DNA of 64,000 bases from Ditylenchus dipsaci (GCA_004194705.1 SADC01000897.1:1-64000); one strand, 5' to 3'; shown: positions 33,701-45,006, numbered from the stretch's first letter. A program made the numbers and translations. Notes: a model not told the origin generated them from the letters alone.

Positions 33701-34189
33701 CCTTTGAAGCAATAATTGCCTTGGCGTTTCACGGCGAAAAGTCAAATTTTGTAAAAAAACTTTTCCAAAATTCTTTCCGGCCTATGGAAAGTGTTTTAGA
33801 GGCTAAAACGCATGAAAAAGGAATTAGAAAAATTTTGGGCGAAACAGAAATTCGACACTCGTGTTAAGTTTGAGCTTCTGATATAAATATTGAGATTCAA
33901 ATCCTTACAAAACTAGTAATGGTTAATTCACAAAGCTCGTAGCCCCATACAACTCACTTTCACTAACTAAAAAGCAAATCAATGATTCAAGACTAATAAC
34001 ATTTTCATGCTTACTATCTTTGCCATCATCAAATCCTGGATTTAAGAGAGAGAAATGTTTTCTTTTCTAAAATTTGCCAGCGCCCCCCCCCCCCCTTGTT
34101 CTCAAAATTGTTTGAATTTCGCCAAATTTTAAATTCAAGTTTTTATTTTTTTCACTCGAATATTGACTTCAGAATAATTTAGTAGCTAC

Positions 34190-34355
34190 CGTATTTCCTC
34201 TAATTAGCCCCTCCCTCTAATTTAGCCCCCCCCCCCTTTTTTTTTTGACTAGAACTTCAGAGTAGAGCCATTTTGATTTACATATTTCAAGATTTCGGGC
34301 ATCTAAAAATTTAGCCTCCGGGGGCTAATTAATACAAGAAATACGTATTTAAAAT
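34190..34355. mobile_element. ATACGG-ended MITE
   Basis: The left end TACCGTATTTCCTCTAATTAG and right end GGGGCTAATTAATACAAGAAATACGTA are inverted. The core (AGAACTTCAGAGTAGAGCC .. TTCAAGATTTCGGGCATC) matches other members at 12430 and 36175. Confidence 0.65.
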
Positions 34356-34779
34356 GACTGCAACGTTTTATTTAAGTCAAAAGTAAAATTTTAATTTGAA
34401 AATTTGGCAGGGATTCAAGTTTTGAGAGTAAGAGGGGACTAAGGCGAATTTAAAAAAATTTAAATCTAATATCTGATGATGGCAAATATAGCAAAAATTG
34501 AAAAAATTATTAGTCTTAATGTTAAATTTGCAAGGTAGTTGTGAAAAAGGGAGTTGCAAGGGGGATACGAACTTTGTCAACACCTACTGTAAAAAACTCC
34601 AATTTGACCTTTATCCATTCAAATAACCTTGGCTCGAAAAACGTCACCTGTTAGCTCAGTGTTCCAAACTCCCTAGCCCTACTAAATTATTTTCAAAAGT
34701 GAGGCAGAAATCCATCCACTTATTTTCAGCTTAAAAAATCTATCATAAGTCTGGAACACCAACAAAAGCATTCAATCAG

Positions 34780-34970
34780 TCTGTGTGTGTGATAGTTTCT
34801 TATCTTTTTGCTTGCCTACCCTATTTCACCTCCAGCATCTAGTGTGTGTTGATCATCCATCCAGGGTCTTTTTAAACACAAACAATTGCTAACTGCCAGT
34901 ATATCATCATCTTGGCGCTGCTGGTTGTTTGTCAATAAAAAAGACTGATTGCTGCTGCTTAAAGGTGGGA
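34780..34970. promoter_or_regulatory. Non-repetitive island, possible cis-regulatory sequence
   Basis: About 190 bp of unusually complex, non-iterated sequence with many tissue-regulator-like short words (TGATCATCC, CAATTGC, GGCGCTGCTGG). It has no open frame and no inverted repeat. Function is inferred only from contrast with the repeat-rich surroundings. Confidence 0.2.
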
Positions 34971-35249
34971 TTGGGAGTATTTTGAACTAAATACTCATGT
35001 AATATTACTGAAGAATGTTGAGCCTTTTTTATATTGGCGACTTTTTTGAAGATTTATTTGTGTTTGTTTTGTTTGTTGCTTGAAATTTTGTGGGATTAAA
35101 ATTGGTGAAATTTTGTGTTTTTTTGTGACTTAGGTCTTCACACCTCACTAGAAAAGTGAGAAAATCTAGTGATTATACAGAAAACATACTTCAGCCACGC
35201 AGCAATAATAAAAAATCGGCTAAAATTTTTGATAAAGTCTGCGTTTTTT

Positions 35250-35460
35250 TTATAGTTTAATGTTTCAGCCTTTTTTCATAGTCAACATTTCAGCAATTTT
35301 TTACGTAGTTGACCTTTCAAATATTTTCTTATAATTATGTTTCATCTTTTTTTTCATAAGTTATGTTTCAGCGATTTTTTTCATAGTTAACGTTTCAAGT
35401 ATTTTTTATAGTTGACGTTTTAGTAATTTTCTCATAGTTAACGTTTAGAGTTTTTTTATG
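35250..35460. repeat. Minisatellite, about 30-35 bp TTCATAGTTAACGTTTCAG unit
   Basis: About seven degenerate units of the form TTTTTTCATAGTTAACGTTTCAG. An inverted short version (GTTAACTATG, GTTGACTAT) occurs at 36110-36160, so the pair may be the arms of an element spanning 35250-36170. Confidence 0.55.
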
Positions 35461-36174
35461 CGCCCCTAAGATAGGTTTTTTAAAAGTCTTATACATTTTT
35501 TGAATTCCTCGTCCAGTTTCAGCCTAGATATCACAGCGATATCAGGACAAACTTAAATCTTAAAATATTAACTGTCAAAGATATAAAATAGGCTAAAAAG
35601 CTGATGCACGAAAATTTCGATTAGAAAGAGTGGGAAAATCGGACAGTAGATGTAGACCAGCATATCAAAAAAGTAGTAGTAGATTATGATGCTGTAAATT
35701 TGATGTATATTTTGAAACTTTCATTTGCTTTATAGTTTCATGGGATTTATGAGTAATATTTTTGTTAAATTTATTTAAGTCAATATTTCTCTGCGACCGT
35801 GAAGTATAACTTTGTTAAAAAACTTAAAACCTCTTCTAAAATTTTCACGAGAACAATTAACTTTTCGTTTAAAAATTATGTTTTTAAATAAATTTTTAAA
35901 ATCTTTTAAATTTCTATCTATCAACTATATCTACCAAATCACCTACTGTGCTTATGTTTTCAAATAGGCAAAAGAGTTAAATACAAGCTAAACTCAGCTG
36001 CTCAATGACCAGTTGCTCAAAATTATGATACCAGCGGACATGTGCAGCCTGGCGCATCCTGTTCAAAAACCCTTACGGGCTGGGCCGAAAAATTACACTG
36101 ACTATAAAAATTTCGTTAACTATGTGAGATGTGTTGACTCTGTGAAATAAGTTGACTATTTTTAAAAATTTTGC

Positions 36175-36335
36175 CTACCGTAGTTATTTAGATAGAAACC
36201 CGTCTCTAGTATTACATGCTAACTATTTTCGACAAAAATTTAGAATTAAGGCCATTTTTGGTGGCGATTTCAAGATTTTCAGTGGATTGAAAATAGTGAC
36301 CCGGGGTTTCAATTAAAATAATTACGGTATTTGGA
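36175..36335. mobile_element. ATACGG-type MITE, diverged
   Basis: TACCGTAGTTATTTAGAT at the left and AATTAAAATAATTACGGTA at the right, with the family core AGAATTAAGGCCATTTTTGG. TA flanks the right end. Confidence 0.55.
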
Positions 36336-36999
36336 GGACGGGACGGACTGTTTTAGAACTGCTAAGGGCCGGCGACAAAGTCACGGTCAGGGTTGGCCGG
36401 ATAAAGCCTAGAAGTTTGAAATTTGAAAGGCGCTCACTCTCACACTTTTATCATTCCGTAGAACACAGAGTGAGAGTCTTTCATAGTTCACAAACTAAAA
36501 TTTTTTGTTTTTTTCCAGAAATTGTAGTACCAAAATGTAGCTGACATTCAGGGCTAAAATTGGTACCAAAGCTTAAAAAATTTAGAACAATTATACCAAA
36601 AATAGTGATGGCGAAAAAAGGTAACGGTGAAAATAGGGAAGCAACAGGAGGGGACAAATAAATATGGTGTTTGGCATTACACCAAAAAAGTATTGTCGGC
36701 AAAAAAAATCGATTGGCAAAAACAGAATTGCAAAATCGATTTATTAAAAAAGTTACCCTTCGAGAAACCTGAAATTTCTTGATACATCCTATACTCCCCG
36801 CTTCTGAAAAATGTGTTAGCATATTTTTTCATTGTGTTGGTAAAAGTCATTCCATATAAAGCAAAAAACTCTCTTTTTTCTATATTTCTCGCACTTTTTT
36901 TCAGCCTAATCCCGCTCAAACCTAAATTCAACAAACGCATGCCTTATAAAAAGTCATAAAGATAAAGAAAAATGGGATGCTGAGAAATATCCCCTATCT

Positions 37000-37260
37000 C
37001 CCATTCAGCAGCTTCTTTATTTGGAAAGAGGAGGGGGGAAGGGGGGTGTATCTTATTCTGGCCGTCTTCATTCTACCCTCTTCTGGCCTCATAAATATTA
37101 ATGAGCAAGTGTGGGTAGAACACGATCCTCCAGCTAGCTCGATATAAGGCAGCCTCTTCACATACATATGATCTCCTCCCCCTTTATGGACATAAGATTC
37201 CGGCCATGCCTTAACTGCGCTTATGGTCCAACAAAGAAATGTGAGATTGTGATTTCAGGA
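37000..37260. promoter_or_regulatory. Non-repetitive island, possible cis-regulatory sequence
   Basis: Complex sequence with CATAAATATTAATGAGC, GATATAAGGCAGCC and CTTTATGGACATAAG, with no open frame and no inverted repeat. As with 34780, regulatory function is inference from compositional contrast only. Confidence 0.2.
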
Positions 37261-37347
37261 AAGTAGATTTATTGCAAATGTAGCTTTTTTTTTTCAAGCA
37301 ACATTTTACCATAAATTTTTTTTACTTTTGGTGTATCTTGAATGCAG

Positions 37348-37900
37348 ATACCGTATTTCCTCTAATTGCCGCCCCCCACCCTCCAATGGCCCGCCCCCCT
37401 CTAATTGCCACCCCCCCCCTAGAGGTCGATCGAAAAATAAGCGCCCCCCTCCCCCGCCATTTTTCGAAACCGTGTTTATATATGAAACGTGTGACTTGTC
37501 GAGAAAAAAGCCCTCAAACCCGTGATTGTCGGAGCTCTAGCCTATTTTTAAGCTTACGAATAAGCTACACTAGGTGTGAAACCCTGCGTTGATGGTCTGG
37601 TCGGACCAGTCAAGAGCCCGAGGATGACTTTTACACGAAATTAATTAATAAAAGAACATAAAATATATGGTGTGCAGCCGGTAGTAGTCGAACCTGTGAC
37701 CTACGCGATGCGTATACATGCACTTTTCCCTCCCTTTAATTTGGCTGCCCTGGACAAATAATTGGCCTAAAAATTCTGCCCGAAAATCATAAAAAATTTG
37801 CAAATAGGATAAAAACTTTCATTGTCGGAGTAGTAAAATTACTTCAAATTTATGACCGAAAATAAGCGCCCCCCTTCTAATTGCCACCGATGCGGTGCCC
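37348..37900. mobile_element. ATACGG-ended element, incomplete
   Basis: TACCGTATTTCCTCTAATTGC followed by C-rich CTAATTGCC repeats and AAATAAGCGCCCCC. A second AAATAAGCGCCCCC at about 37861 repeats in the same orientation. A matching inverted right end is not found. A tRNA-like minus-strand T-arm (GGTTCGACTACTACCGG) lies inside near 37680. Confidence 0.4.
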
Positions 37901-37923
37901 TGAGCTCCCCCGTGCCGCACCGG

Positions 37924-38046
37924 GGCACTTACAATACTGGCTGCGACTTTTTTTCCAGCATCCGACGCAGCTGGGTTAGAATTTTTAGGTATATCAATTG
38001 CCGTATTTTGTTTAACTAATAATCCATCTTTAATAGTTACTTCCAT
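37924..38046 (-). CDS. Possible first exon ending in a GTAAGT donor
   Basis: The minus-strand frame starts MEVTIKDGLLVKQNTAI, continues with NPAASDAGKKVAASI and reaches a consensus donor GTAAGT at about 37930. Composition is balanced and coding-like. The next bases on that strand enter the C-rich ATACGG-type repeat, so any second exon would lie below 37350, where none is seen. The domain is unknown. It could be a transposase exon of that element, a host exon or chance. Confidence 0.3.
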
Positions 38047-38264
38047 AAGCACGCTATATGTCAACTCAAAAAACTATACAAATCGTTTTTAATTACGAAC
38101 TTATTTGACTTCACTTTTGTAGATTTCGGTTGAGCAGCCAGGATATGTTTAAAATCAACCTAAAAATGTTCGTTTTTTTGAAGCTTAAAAACAATTACGA
38201 GGGACTAATAAAAAAAACGAAAGCTGTTTCTAGTGAATTAATAGCTGAATTTTTTTCAATACAG

Positions 38265-38340
38265 TCAACTCTCGATAGAGGAGCCTAGTTTAACTGTACG
38301 GTTAACTATCCAGTCAACTGTACAGCCCCATTTAACGGTC
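38265..38340. repeat. Tigger-like terminal fragment
   Basis: TACAGTCAACTCTCGATAGAG followed by GTTTAACTGTACGGTTAAC is a pogo/Tigger-type end without an opposite partner in reach. Confidence 0.4.
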
Positions 38341-38384
38341 ATCTGATGTAAGCATTCCGTTCCACGCTGTGATGTACTGTCAAT

Positions 38385-39369
38385 GATGTGCATAGGGTTG
38401 TCGACGCGTCGAATTTTTCGACGCGTCGAGTCGAACGTCGACAATTTTGACACGTCGAGTCGAGTTATAGTTAATAGAGTTTTTTACGGTATGCCAGGCG
38501 AGGGAGTACGGGTACCATGTGCGTAGTGTACCTGGATAGTGCGTAGGTCGTGAGTAGGTTGCCAGACGAGTGAGTAGCAGTGCCGAGAAAGCAAGTAAAC
38601 AGTCAGAAAAGGCAAGTCAGCCACGAGCATCAATATGTGAACCAGGACAGCGAATAAGTGAGTCAGGAGAGTGGCTAGGTTGGCAAGGAGTGTATGTAGG
38701 TATACCAGAATAGTGGAGCAAGTGTGCCAGAAGAGCACGTAGAGGTGCCATGAGAATAGGTAGTCGGCCATGAAGTGGCTAGGGGTGCCAAGGAAAGTGA
38801 ATAGATCGGCCGGAATAGTGGGTAAGGTACCCCGGAGTTAAGATAGGTCGGCAAGGAGTGTGGTAGTGTTTAGCTCATGCAAGAGAGTGAGCAGAAAAGC
38901 CCCGAAAGTGGGTAGGTTAGTCAGGAGAGTTGGTAGGATTGTCAGGAGAGCAGGTAGGTGAGAAGAGAATTTTAACAGCTTGATTAATTAATTTAATTAG
39001 CAGATTAATCAAGGCGAGGGCTGTCCACCAACAGGCGGCCCCCGAGCTAGTAGTCATCATTATTCGGCTGCAGCGGAGTAAGAGCCGTGTTTTCGAAAAA
39101 GGCAACATTTCGAGACAAAAGGCTACGTGTTGAGAAACTTCGAATCGACGCGTCGAGTCGAGTCAAAAGTCGAAAGTCGAAATTTTCGACGCGTCGAGTC
39201 GAGTCAAACGTCGAAAGTCGAAATTTTCGACGCGTCGAGTCGAGTCAAACGTCGAAAGTCGAAATTTTCGACGCGTCGAGTCGAGTCAAACGTCGAAAGT
39301 CGAAATTTTTCGACTTTCCGACGTGAAAAGTCGAATTCGACGCGTCGAGTCGACAACCCTAGATGTGTA
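38385..39369. mobile_element. Non-autonomous hAT with GTCGACGCGTCGAG arrays and TSD
   Basis: Element 38393-39361 starts TAGGGTTGTCGACGCGTCGA and ends TCGAGTCGACAACCCTA. Flanking octamers GATGTGCA and GATGTGTA differ once in eight. TCGACGCGTCGAGTCGA iterations occupy both ends, with four near-identical units at about 39141-39330. The interior 38500-38960 is a degenerate minisatellite (see next feature). No transposase is present. Confidence 0.8.
38500..38960. repeat. Degenerate 30-35 bp purine-rich minisatellite
   Basis: Roughly a dozen or more variants of GAGAGTGGGTAGGTTGGCCAGG are arrayed in one direction. It is GC-richer than its surroundings. A minus-strand frame crossing it is an artefact of the periodicity. 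A similar GGCCAGGTAGGGTAGGTGG set lies at 50095-50180. Confidence 0.6.
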
Positions 39370-40010
39370 TGTTTTTGACTAGGATATGACTCTGGGACCA
39401 CAAACTTATGTTTTAATTGCAGTAAAATGGGTTTGACTTATAGATTAAATTTTTAATCCTTCTGTGAGCAGTTACTAACCCTAAGAGGTGCATAGTGCCA
39501 GGAAAAAATGGCGATAAAAACTCAAAAAACCTGGCATATTTACTAAATTCATTTTACCTCTGAAAAGCACAATTACAGCTGTTTCTCTTTTCAAAAAAAT
39601 TGTTGGAATTTCTGGAAAATAGGTAACGTCGCTCCCGCCTCACCACCCTATTACATCTCATGTAAGCTCTTTTTTTATCTGACTGTAACTTTTTTTCTAA
39701 TAGGTGCACTGATTTGAAAAGTGAATCAAAAACGAAATGTTAAAAAGCAAATAAAACTCCTGATCTGCTGCGCATCATATTTTAAAATATAATTTATACG
39801 TATTGTCAGTGTGTCACCTGTTAAGGATGCATTTCCAACCAAAATCAATTTTTTTGTTAGACCGTACTTTTTACGATAACTGTTAAAATATTATTCCAAC
39901 AGCTAGTCTATCTATGCGGTTGCCTTTTTGGTGTGATAATCTTATGGGTTTTGATCTTTTTTGCTTTCAATAATCAATCTTAATTTTTAATAAGTTCTAG
40001 AATCCAAATA
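39370..40010. other. No recognisable feature
   Basis: AT-rich sequence with a nearby possible ATG-less frame only. Nothing is supported. Confidence 0.35.
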
Positions 40011-40014
40011 ACAG

Positions 40015-41040
40015 AAGGAAAAAATGTGAAACATTTCACAAAGGATATATATTTCTTTTGGCCCATACTCGTTTTTGCCATAGAATATTTTTTTTGCCCA
40101 TAGATTTGAATGCCCATAGAATACTTGTTTTTGCCCATAGAATACTCGTTTTTGCTCATAGATTTATTCTTTTTGCCCATAGATTTTAAAATTTTGCGGA
40201 AATTCCAAATTTTTTGTCAGAAAATGACTTGGATCGTTTAGAATCCCACCCCGGAATGGCCAGAAGACATTGAAAGTTGGTTTTTTGGGGGTTTACCAAA
40301 GGGGGGAAACTTTTTGTGAAAAATCGATTGAGCGGATCAGATTTTCGGGTCCGATGGCTCAATCGCTCAGAATTTCAACCTGAACCACTGAAAACCACCA
40401 AAATTTTGAAAGAATGAGAGCGATTGAGCTCACCGGACCGAAATCTGATCCGCTCAATCGATTTTTCGCAAAAATTTTGCCCCCCCCCCCTCTCGTAAAC
40501 CCCAAAAACCGAATTTCAGGGGCGTTTGGCCACTCTGGGGTGAGATTCTGAGCGATCCAAGTCATTTTCTGACCAAAAAATTTCCGCAAAATTTTAAAAT
40601 TTATGGGCAAAAAGAATTAATCTATGGGCATTCAAAATCTATGGCAAAGAAAAATATTCTATGGGCAAAATGAGTATTCTATGGCAAAAACAAGTATCTT
40701 ATGGGCATTCAAAATCTATGGGCAAAGAAAAATATTCTATGGGCAAAAACGAGTATTCTATGGGCAAACAAGTATCTTATGGGCATTCAAAATCTATGGG
40801 CAAAGAAAAAATATTCTATGGGCGAAAACGAGTATTCTATGGGCAAAAACAAGTATCTTATGGGCATTCAAAATCTATGGCAAAGAAAAATATTCTATGG
40901 GCGAAACGAGTATTCTATGGGCAAAACAAGTATCTTATGGGCATTCAAATCTATGGGCAAAGAAAAATATTCTATGGGCAAAAACGAGTATTCTATTGGC
41001 AAAAAGAATATAACCCTTTCACAAACCAAGCAAACAGTAT
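40015..41040. mobile_element. Foldback element with an amplified right arm
   Basis: Arms centre near 40395 (CTCAATCGCTC inverse to GAGCGATTGAG). The inner arms, including CAGAAAATGACTTGGATC and GGAAATTCC-like blocks, match. The outer left arm has one set of GCCCATAGAATACTCG (inverse of CGAGTATTCTATGGGC). The outer right arm has about five head-to-tail units of about 80 bp built from TATGGGCAAAAACGAGTATTC and CTTATGGGCATTCAAAATC. Open frames in the right arm (MGKNEYSMG-like repeats) follow from the periodicity and are not genes. Confidence 0.7.
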
Positions 41041-41389
41041 ATCAACAAGGACGCAAAAGAATTCCGAATATCTGACACTTTTTTTCTTCCGACTTGCAGT
41101 GTTAAAATTTATCTTCCGGTTTTATTTTCGTTTCGATTTTGTTCAGTTGTGTTATTTCTCAGCAATTTCTGCTCTGAGACTCACCAAAAAAATTTTGCTA
41201 TTTTTGTAAATGCGAATTTTGAAACCCGTGAAAGTGTCAAAACACAAAAGCCTCCTTTAAAAAGACTTTATAGACATCCCAATTAACAGCTAGCCAAGAA
41301 AATATGTAATTTATTGGTTCATCCTAAAATGTTTTTCGGCTTGTGGTTTGGTGCGGCTCTCGCAGTTGACATTAAAACTTATATTAAAG

Positions 41390-41765
41390 GGGGGGGGGGC
41401 GAGGAAGCCATTTAGGTTTGAAAAAGTGGCTTCCATGGCGCACTGCGTAAGTGCGCGCGTTTTTTGTCCGAAAATGGTGTTTTTTGGGTGTTGCAGGTTC
41501 GATCCCACGTAGTGGAACACTTTTTTTGGCTTCTTTGGCCAGTTTAAAGGTAATCAGACTTTTTTGACGCAAGATTCGGCATCAGCGACCCAAATTACCT
41601 CTAAACTGGCCAAACAAGCCAAAAAAAAATAGTGTGCCACTACGTGGGATTGAACCTGCAACACCAAAAAAACACCATTTTGGTCCAAAAAACGCGAGCA
41701 CTTACGCACCGCGCCATGGAAGCCACTTTTTCAAACCTAAATGGCTTTCCCAACCCCCCCCTTTA
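41390..41765. repeat. Inverted pair of tRNA-like sequences
   Basis: Both halves carry TTCCATGGCGCACTGCG (an A-box-like D-arm), a T-rich spacer and GTTGCAGGTTCGATCCCACG (B box GGTTCGATCCC; the right copy has GGTTCAATCCC), in opposite orientation about a centre near 41579. A G11/C7 run borders each side. No full cloverleaf acceptor stem pairs. Most likely an inverted tRNA-derived SINE. Confidence 0.5.
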
Positions 41766-41789
41766 AAGTACATTTGTAGATTTTGGATA

Positions 41790-42570
41790 GGGCTCAAATA
41801 TATTCTACCAACTTTTTGTGTTGTTATTTATGCTGCAAAAAGACAACAAGAATGAGCTAGGGTTGGGATATTCTACTTCGATAATATTTTAGAGAATATT
41901 AACGGGAATATTCCGTAACATTCCTAAAAAGCGGTCATATTCTTTCTCGAGAGAATGGTAAAAAGTAAAAAGTAAAAAGATTTCAATTCTAATCTTCGTT
42001 TTTGGAGAAATTGTTGGAGAATTCTTGGTTTAAGAGTTGTTTTTTTAAAGCAAATTTACCGTCCTGAGCACAAATCCGGTGTGAAATCAGTGACTTGCCT
42101 GACAAAACCGAAAGGCTGAAAAAGGAACAAAAGAATTTTCACTTTTGAAAGTGCACATGCGTTTCAAAAATGCAGATGTACAATTGAAGTCAAGATTGGC
42201 TAAAAAAACTTGGTACTTCCCCAAAAAGAAAATCACCGACTTTTGACTGCGGTGATATTTTTTGGTTATTTCGGGAATATTCCCGTCACCCTACCCTAAT
42301 TTGGTCAAATTTGAAAGGTCAAACACCATTCAAATAAGTACTCAACACTCTCAAAAAACACTTTTTGAACTTTTCAATCCACCAAAAGTCTAATTTCCAC
42401 TTTAAAAAAAGTCAACTCTCCACTCAAGCCACCCATGCATCCCTGAAATTCGATCCGAATCAACGAAGTAGGCTATTAGGCAACTTCTCTTGAACACCCA
42501 TTTGCAAAAGCACAAATAGCCTGAAGGCTTTGTCTGGTTTCAACCACTCCAGCCAGCCACCTAGACCAAG
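41790..42570. repeat. Segmental duplication partner of 10080-12005
   Basis: It carries the same left flank, a shorter element with TAGGGTTGGGATATTC and inverse TAGGGTAGGGTGACGGG ends (41871-42295), and the same right flank. The internal element is 0.43 kb here and 1.6 kb at the partner. Confidence 0.65.
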
Positions 42571-42950
42571 CATACACACAAGTAAAAAAACCACGAGCAG
42601 CAGTTTCCCACTCCTTTCCGAAAAAAACCCTTTATTTAAATTTTTTATTTATTGGCTATTTGGTTGGCACATCGGCATTATTGTGAAGCCCAATAAAAGT
42701 AGCACCACTCAAATGGGTCCTCTTCTACCACTATTAAGTTTACACCACCCAGCCAGCAGGGCTGTGGCTTTTATATGTGTCTTCTGTTCAATTTATTAGG
42801 CTAGGCTGAAGAGTGTGCTTGGATGCCTGGATGCACGTGTGTCCCCCTCCAGCTCTTTGCTCATTACCCAGTTTATGAAGACGGCTTAATTTTTTGCCAG
42901 CAAACCTTTTTGCAATTAATGCTAGGCTTTTGAAGTGACAAATTTGTTAA
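42570..42950. promoter_or_regulatory. Non-repetitive island, possible cis-regulatory sequence
   Basis: Complex sequence following the duplicated segment (CACCACCCAGCCAGCAGGG, GCCTGGATGCACGTGTG, GCAATTAATGC). It has no convincing open frame. A regulatory role is only inferred. Confidence 0.2.
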
Positions 42951-43179
42951 ATAGACGTGTTTTGAATGAATTTCGGCGGGATTTGAAGTAGACTAGGAAA
43001 TTTAAAATTTGTGACAAAAAAACAAATGCGTTTTTAAGGGGCATATCAGCTCGTATCAAGATTAACAGTGCAAGTTACTGTATTTTCTGTAATTTCCGCT
43101 TTGGGACGCTAACTCTCGAGTCATAAAGAGGGGGGAGTGTAACCTGTCAGTTATTCAATTAGAAAAATACGAATGCTTC

Positions 43180-43610
43180 TTTGATCTTTTCGAACGTCCG
43201 ATCCTACAAGACCTTCGATAACTATGGATCGTAAGTTCACGTTTTCGAGTTCGTGTCAAGTTCAACTTCGATCAATGTGTTTATGTAACCAAAATCCGAA
43301 CTCGAAGGTGTTCACGTAGTTTGACTTTGAGTCCGAGAAAGAACTTGAAAATATTCATGTATATAACTTTGATCACTCAGAATATCATCCAAAATAGTCG
43401 GAAGCCAAAAAAAAGTTGGTACTTTGGGGATTTACGAAAGGGGAATCCAAATTATATACATCAACACCTTCAAGTTCAACCTTGTAGTCGAACTCGAACT
43501 ACGTGAACACTGGCGAGTTGGAGTTTGAGTTCAACTGCAAGTTCGAGTTCGGATCAAAGGTGTTCACGTTGCCAAAAATCCGAACTCGAAATTCGTGAAC
43601 AAGCCATCAG
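43180..43610. repeat. GTTCGAGTT-type element, family shared with 51290-51696
   Basis: Iterated CAAGTTCAA, CGAACTCGAA and GAGTTCGAGTTC arrays ending GAACAAGCCATCA. The interior carries AAAGTTGGTACTTTGGGG, one of the shared modules. No target duplication was resolved. Confidence 0.45.
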
Positions 43611-43679
43611 GGACTGTGGCCCTGTTGTGACGGCTGAACCACGAAATTGCAAAACTTCAATAATGTAGTCTTGATCAGA

Positions 43680-44130
43680 AGTGGGCAAAGATCTGGTCAA
43701 TCTAGATCAGATCGTGAAAGATCAGTTCAGATCAGGTCAGACCGACATGACAAATGTAGTTGACAAAATAGCAAATTAGATCAAAATTTTGGCGGAGATT
43801 CAAATTTTACAGTCAAAAAATAAGTTGGACTAATCAGAATCTCAACCGGAGTCGATAAAGCCACTAAAAGTTGGTTTTCCTCGGGGTTTCTAAGGAATCT
43901 CTCTTTTGTTCCTTTTTTCTCATCAAAAGCTCATCAAATTTTCCGTTTGATTGGCTCAATAGCCCAGTATCCCACCCTCAACAATTCAGAACCACCCTGA
44001 ACCACTTTAGACCACTCCCAACCAGTAATAACTACCCTGAACCAGTGTTTAGGGTGGTTTTGGGTGGCAATCTGAGCAATTTAGTCAATTTTAGTGTAAT
44101 TCTGACATTTTTTCGCAAAAATGAGTCGAG
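43680..44130. repeat. GATCAGATC array and ACCACCCTGAACC repeat
   Basis: A hAT-like start (AGAAGTGGGCAAAGATC) is followed by GATCAGATC iterations. The shared module AAAGTTGGTTTTCCTCGGG is at about 43870. A short ACCACCCTGAACCACT repeat occupies 43980-44070. No right end is identified. Confidence 0.4.
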
Positions 44131-44486
44131 AGAGAAAAAATCGACCCACCCTTTTTACTTTACCGCACTGGTATGCCCCTTTCTGCGTATTTTAAAGATT
44201 GGCTATGTGATTTTGAAATACCTTTTTGGTTTTTTCTCTAGTGAGTCTACTTGTTCTCATAGCTTATGTGTCTTTTTGTTTTTTTTGGTTTAAAGTTAGG
44301 CCGGCAAATATGAAAAGGCAGACAAGCAGGTGGAAATAGGGACTAATAGCCTTAATGAGTTTCTTCCAAGTGACACATTCTGAACTAGCATTAAACAATC
44401 CATTATCTCTCCTTTAAACTCAATTATATCACGCTAAAATTTTAACAGTCGACATATCTAAGAAATGAGACGTGTATAGCATAAAT

Positions 44487-44740
44487 ACCGTATTACCTTT
44501 AATTAGCATCCCCTCTCTAATAAGCGCCCCATCTACTTTGAGGGTCTGTGTCTTAAGATAGATTAAATATTTTGCAGAGCTGTTTTCTGAATTTTTTTAA
44601 CTCTTACAAGCTCCACTGATTACACTTTTTGAATTTTATTTGAGCGCCCAAAAATATCGAGATCAACCCCAATTTTTTCAGATTTTCAAAGGATTGGGAA
44701 AAAAGCGTATCGGAGCGCTTATTCGAGATAATACGGTACG
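44487..44740. mobile_element. ATACGG-ended MITE
   Basis: The left TACCGTATTACCTTTAATTAG and the right CGCTTATTCGAGATAATACGGTA are inverted. The core is TTGAATTTTATTTGAGCGCCC. A relative of the core (without ends) is at 50960-51090. Confidence 0.65.
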
Positions 44741-44789
44741 CGTTCACTGTATGCTAGGGGAATTATATGGAAAAGCGGACTGAATTTGA

Positions 44790-44850
44790 TGATATCGTAA
44801 TCAGCACACCGCACGCTTTCGTTCGAGCCCAATCACTCAATTTCGAATTT
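44790..44850 (+). other. tRNA-like fragment
   Basis: CAGCACACCGCACGCTTTCGTTCGAGCCC has D-arm-like GCACACCGCACGC followed by the B-box-like CGTTCGAGCCC. It lacks a full fold. Confidence 0.3.
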
Positions 44851-45006
44851 TCTGAGGGGTTCTACCGAAGTACGTAATTACAAGACTTCTCTTTTAAATC
44901 TGATAAAAGAAATTAGTATCGAACTTGATTTCTGAAACCTAACAAAAAGTTTACAATATTTTCTATTTATTTTATGAAAAAATGTTTTTACATCAGATCA
45001 TCAGAA

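Noticed and set aside
38484..38771. 95-codon hydrophobic Leu/His/Thr frame on the minus strand
   Set aside because: It follows from the degenerate minisatellite (GTAGGTTGCC-like units) rather than a membrane protein.
40624..41209. Long open frames with repeated MGKNEYSMG and MGIQNLW-like words
   Set aside because: They arise because the 80-bp tandem unit stays open in all three frames. The same DNA lies inverted in the other arm. Nothing indicates translation.
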